Assembly: GCA_944325415.1 (NCBI GenBank)
Contig: CALUZW010000013.1
Location: 1 to 62,465 of the forward strand
Direction of reading: 5' to 3'
From: an uncultured Bacteroidales bacterium
GTDB taxonomy: Bacteria > Bacteroidota > Bacteroidia > Bacteroidales > UBA11471
Length of the DNA stretch: 62,465 nt
Position numbers and translations under genes: made by a program. Positions 60,283 through 62,465 of this stretch are shown piece after piece (the first letter of the stretch is position 1; the number at the start of each line of letters is the position of its first letter). A model generated the notes under the pieces. It had not been told where the DNA came from. It ran no database searches and saw nothing but the letters and a program-made list of their open reading frames with translations.

Positions 60283-61050
60283 TCACAAGATTAGGCACTT
60301 GCTCGGATCAAAGCCATTGCAGATATGTTCGTTGTCAACCACATATCCCATCTGATTGCAAATGACTTTCGTCCCGTTAATTTCTGCATCAATATTTGTG
60401 TGTGAATGCCCATAAATCCATGCATCAATACGACTGCCTGCTATGAGCTTGCTCAAATCAGTAGCAAATGCACTATTCAGTACTGAACCTTTATGATGAG
60501 GAGCGACAACCTCCAATGTGGGAAGATGATGTGTTACCACTATAATGTGTTCTGCTGTGCTTTCTGACAGACTTCGCTTTATGAAATCCAAACAGAAGTT
60601 ATGCATCTGGTTAAACTCCTCTGTCTGGAGCAGTTTGCCATTATACATTATCTGCCGAAAATCATTCATTCCTTTCCACACAAAATATTCGTCGTTCGGA
60701 TTTATCTGTGACCACAGCGTACTCAGGACAAAGTCGGTGTCATCAATCCTCACTACCTGATTTTGATAATATCCTATATTGTTCTTGAACATCCAATTCC
60801 ATTGCAATCCGTAATTCATCACATCGCAATAATTGTAATACTCATGGTTCCCGGGCACAATGAGCACCTGATGATAATACGCAGAAGCCCATTTCCAGAA
60901 ATTACTTAGGGGTGCAATCTTGTTTTTCAAATAGAATATATCTCCGGCAAGTACCAGGACATCGCCTGTTACCGGCAATTCATTATGTTTTAACCACCTG
61001 CTGTTGTCACAGAATTCCAAATGCAGGTCGCTCATATATTGTATCTTCAT
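60283..61050 (-). CDS. Calcineurin-like metallophosphoesterase (larger of a pair)
   Basis: The 255-residue phosphoesterase has the motif series DLHLEF, GDIFYLKN, GNHEYYNY, THHLPTLEV and GHSHTNI, forming the two-metal site. The ATG at 61050 is chosen over one 7 codons upstream because GGAGG lies about 9 bases before it and the upstream gene ends one base away. It is AT-rich compared with the core genome. Substrate is unknown. It sits directly after the second phosphoesterase and is likely co-transcribed. Confidence 0.85.
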   Translation of the reverse strand: MKIQYMSDLHLEFCDNSRWLKHNELPVTGDVLVLAGDIFYLKNKIAPLSNFWKWASAYYHQVLIVPGNHEYYNYCDVMNYGLQWNWMFKNNIGYYQNQVVRIDDTDFVLSTLWSQINPNDEYFVWKGMNDFRQIMYNGKLLQTEEFNQMHNFCLDFIKRSLSESTAEHIIVVTHHLPTLEVVAPHHKGSVLNSAFATDLSKLIAGSRIDAWIYGHSHTNIDAEINGTKVICNQMGYVVDNEHICNGFDPSKCLIL

Positions 61051-61051
61051 T

Positions 61052-61630
61052 CTACTGTCCTCCTTTTTCAATCTGTTTGGTTATTATTCTCTTGACTCGT
61101 TCAAATGATACTGGCGTAAAGTTATTGTTGTCAACCCCGACATCGTACTGTGTCGGATAGAGATACTGAAGCCGGGCAGCATCAATTCCTGTATTGTTCT
61201 TTCTCATGTGAACGTGTCCGAACAGTTGCCACACATTTTTATATCCGCCATCAAAGCATAGAAAAGGGTAATGGTTCAAATATATCTTCTGCTTGCCGAC
61301 CTCAATATGCATTTGCATTGCCACATGTTCAAATCTGTTAATGTAGCCTTGGCGTATATTTTTCAAATCATGGTTGCCCATAATCAGATATATCCTGCCG
61401 TTCAATCGGTCAAGCATTCTTGTCCACTCTGCAGAACCTCCAAGACAAAAATCTCCCAAGTGAAAAACAATATCATCTTGCCCAACTGTATTATTCCAGT
61501 TGGATATAATGGTTTCATTCATCATATCTACATCCTTGAACGGTCTGTTGCAGAAACGGATGATATTCCCATGATAAAAATGGGTGTCAGATGTAAAGAA
61601 CACCTTGCTGTCATCAAATTTAAAATTCAT
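61052..61630 (-). CDS. Calcineurin-like metallophosphoesterase (smaller of a pair)
   Basis: The 192-residue protein carries the same fold in compact form: FFTSDTHFYHGNIIRF, DIVFHLGDFCLGG, LIMGNHDLKNI, LNHYPFLCFDGG and LFGHVHMRKN. The start at 61630 is used, because the frame above has no matching sequence. Such short phosphoesterases are common in phages, plasmids and islands of Bacteroides. Function is unknown; a nucleic acid or nucleotide phosphodiesterase role is possible. Its stop is one base before the start of the next. Confidence 0.85.
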   Translation of the reverse strand: MNFKFDDSKVFFTSDTHFYHGNIIRFCNRPFKDVDMMNETIISNWNNTVGQDDIVFHLGDFCLGGSAEWTRMLDRLNGRIYLIMGNHDLKNIRQGYINRFEHVAMQMHIEVGKQKIYLNHYPFLCFDGGYKNVWQLFGHVHMRKNNTGIDAARLQYLYPTQYDVGVDNNNFTPVSFERVKRIITKQIEKGGQ

Positions 61631-61746
61631 TTTTCTCAATTTATGTGCATCACTGCACGTTAATAATTTGGTTATCAATAGCCCATCAGACGGAAATGAC
61701 AGAAGAGCATCTCAACGGCGACTGTCACAGATGGGCATAAAACAAA

Positions 61747-61782
61747 ATAGTTGGAAAGTTTGTAAAGACTCTCCAACTATTC
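61747..61782 (-). terminator. Hairpin with T-rich exit in the leader of the phosphoesterase pair
   Basis: AATAGTTGGA (61747-61756) and TCCAACTATT (61773-61782) pair perfectly. Read on the minus strand the hairpin is followed by TTTGTTTT. It lies about 115 bases upstream of the first phosphoesterase ATG, so it could act as an attenuator or end a small RNA. Confidence 0.6.
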
Positions 61783-61800
61783 GGCTTATATTCTTATTCA

Positions 61801-61818
61801 AAGTACAAAAGTGTACTT
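61801..61818. promoter_or_regulatory. 18-bp palindrome
   Basis: AAGTACAAAAGTGTACTT contains 7-bp inverted arms (61801-61807 and 61812-61818) with a 4-base centre. Size and symmetry suit an operator for a dimeric repressor, perhaps the HTH protein encoded at 62317. Confidence 0.45.
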
Positions 61819-62284
61819 ATTATGTTCGTTGGAAAGTATTTACTATACGAGGTTCAATGCGTGAAACATGAACACACGACACAGATTCAGTGCGTTTATT
61901 GCTCTGAATTGCGGTTGTTATTGATGATATGTTCATTCTGTATCTACGCATTGTTAGTGTTTATATTGTCTCAAAATCGATGCAAAATTAGCAAATAAAT
62001 CCTATTCTCATATTGCTTTTCATGAAACATCAGTCAAATAATCTGTCTACGAGTGGAAAATTCGGTGGATATTGACAAAACGGCTTTAAAAATTTAGTGG
62101 AAGTGTGCTTCCCTTTATTTATTCATTTTTGTCATCTAAAATCATAGCCATAAACATAGCGATATTTTGAATATAAAATCATGTTCAACATATTTTAATC
62201 TTCAAAATTTAGCCGTTGTGTTATAAATCAAAATACTTCTGAAAAAACTCCTGCATTTATATGTATTCTTACAATCAAATTTTG

Positions 62285-62292
62285 TACATTTG
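62285..62292 (+). promoter_or_regulatory. -7 box for the XRE-type regulator
   Basis: TACATTTG at 62285-62292 matches TAnnTTTG and lies 24 bases before the ATG at 62317. Confidence 0.5.
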
Positions 62293-62316
62293 CATCAAAC
62301 TATAAATCTTTTCTGT

Positions 62317-62465
62317 ATGAAGCAACTAAATAGAATAAAGGTAGTACTTGTTGAGCAAAACAGGACGGCAAAATGGCTGTCCGAACAGATTGGTAAAAAT
62401 ACCTGTTCTGTGTCCCGTTGGTGTACAAACACATCGCAGCCTGACCTCGAAACATTGTTTCGTAT
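62317..62465 (+). CDS. XRE-family HTH regulator, N-terminal fragment cut by the window edge
   Basis: The first 49 residues are present: MKQLNRIKVVLVEQNRTAKW onwards, with WLSEQIGKNTCSVSRWCTNT forming the helix-turn-helix. This sequence type is a small stand-alone regulator of about 65-75 residues in Bacteroidales, frequently next to restriction-modification or other defence genes. What follows cannot be seen. The AT-rich setting agrees with a transferred module. Confidence 0.75.
   Translation, partial: MKQLNRIKVVLVEQNRTAKWLSEQIGKNTCSVSRWCTNTSQPDLETLFR

Larger units (their letters stand above)
61631..62316. other. Long AT-rich gap before the right-hand regulator
   Basis: No convincing gene is found in these 686 bases. 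They hold a hairpin at 61747-61782, a palindrome at 61801-61818, a possible minus-strand promoter at 61983-61990 (complement TAATTTTG), and the promoter for the XRE gene. The gap may be a long leader, a small RNA gene or a decayed element. Confidence 0.5.

Noticed and set aside
61584..61871. 95-residue plus-strand frame in the right-hand gap
   Set aside because: It overlaps the start of a real phosphoesterase gene on the other strand and contains the hairpin and palindrome; no family is evident.

Overview
The window is a chromosomal stretch of a Bacteroidales bacterium, possibly a Barnesiella-like gut organism. The genus is an inference from gene content and the rather high GC of the core. 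The order-level call rests on typical Bacteroidota content: a murE-mraY-murD-ftsW-murG-murC-ftsQ-ftsA-ftsZ cluster, GldE/GldD, glycine-lipid acyltransferases, a DUF5683-parB-parA block, and an arginine operon of the Bacteroides type. Repeated TAnnTTTG boxes, some with a TTTG-like element 18-19 bases upstream, match the Bacteroides primary sigma-factor promoter. I saw no rRNA, tRNA, CRISPR array or complete insertion sequence.

Layout. 1-146 is the N-terminus of a tyrosine-recombinase-like integrase running off the left edge, preceded by three 41-bp-phased repeats. 379-6055 holds housekeeping genes: DUF2795, PduO-type adenosyltransferase, a methyltransferase-like protein, a Nudix hydrolase, ribH, a TPR membrane protein, recF, a DUF721/DciA-like gene and a thioesterase. 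6141-7915 is the glsA-glsB pair for glycine lipids. 8132-23268 is one long division and cell-wall (dcw) cluster with yqeY at its end; serS follows. 24733-29662 holds an SDR oxidoreductase, an AT-rich lipoprotein, an aldose epimerase, and divergent mdh and gap. 29735-34289 has a small unknown gene, a 96-bp hairpin element, a LexA-like regulator, trmB, an Mrp-type ATPase and purT.

34377-42065 is a pectin and rhamnogalacturonan degradation locus: GH43, CE8, a small winged-helix protein, two GH105 enzymes and a CE12-CE8 fusion. No SusC/SusD pair or sensor regulator lies inside the window. It sits directly downstream of parA-parB-DUF5683-mltD. 46613-53097 holds surE and the arginine/proline operon (argR, GNAT acyltransferase, argG, a PspC-domain protein, argC, argD, proC). 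53230-56477 is the ssb-gldE-gldD-PPTase block. 56564-59797 is an mtaB, LpxL-like acyltransferase and GT2 operon on the minus strand.

From about 59800 to the right edge the sequence becomes AT-rich and sparse. It carries two tandem calcineurin-like phosphoesterases, long intergenic regions with inverted repeats, and the start of an XRE-type regulator. This looks like the edge of an acquired island.

The less explained signals are the 41-bp-phased repeats at the integrase, the 96-bp hairpin element at 30085-30180 next to putative operators of an S24-type regulator, the 11-bp inverted repeat and possible attenuated leader in the right-hand island, a T9SS-like sorting tail on one GH105 enzyme, and a 66-bp in-frame duplication in the GH43 gene. 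I did not find a clear, complete, unknown multi-gene system.
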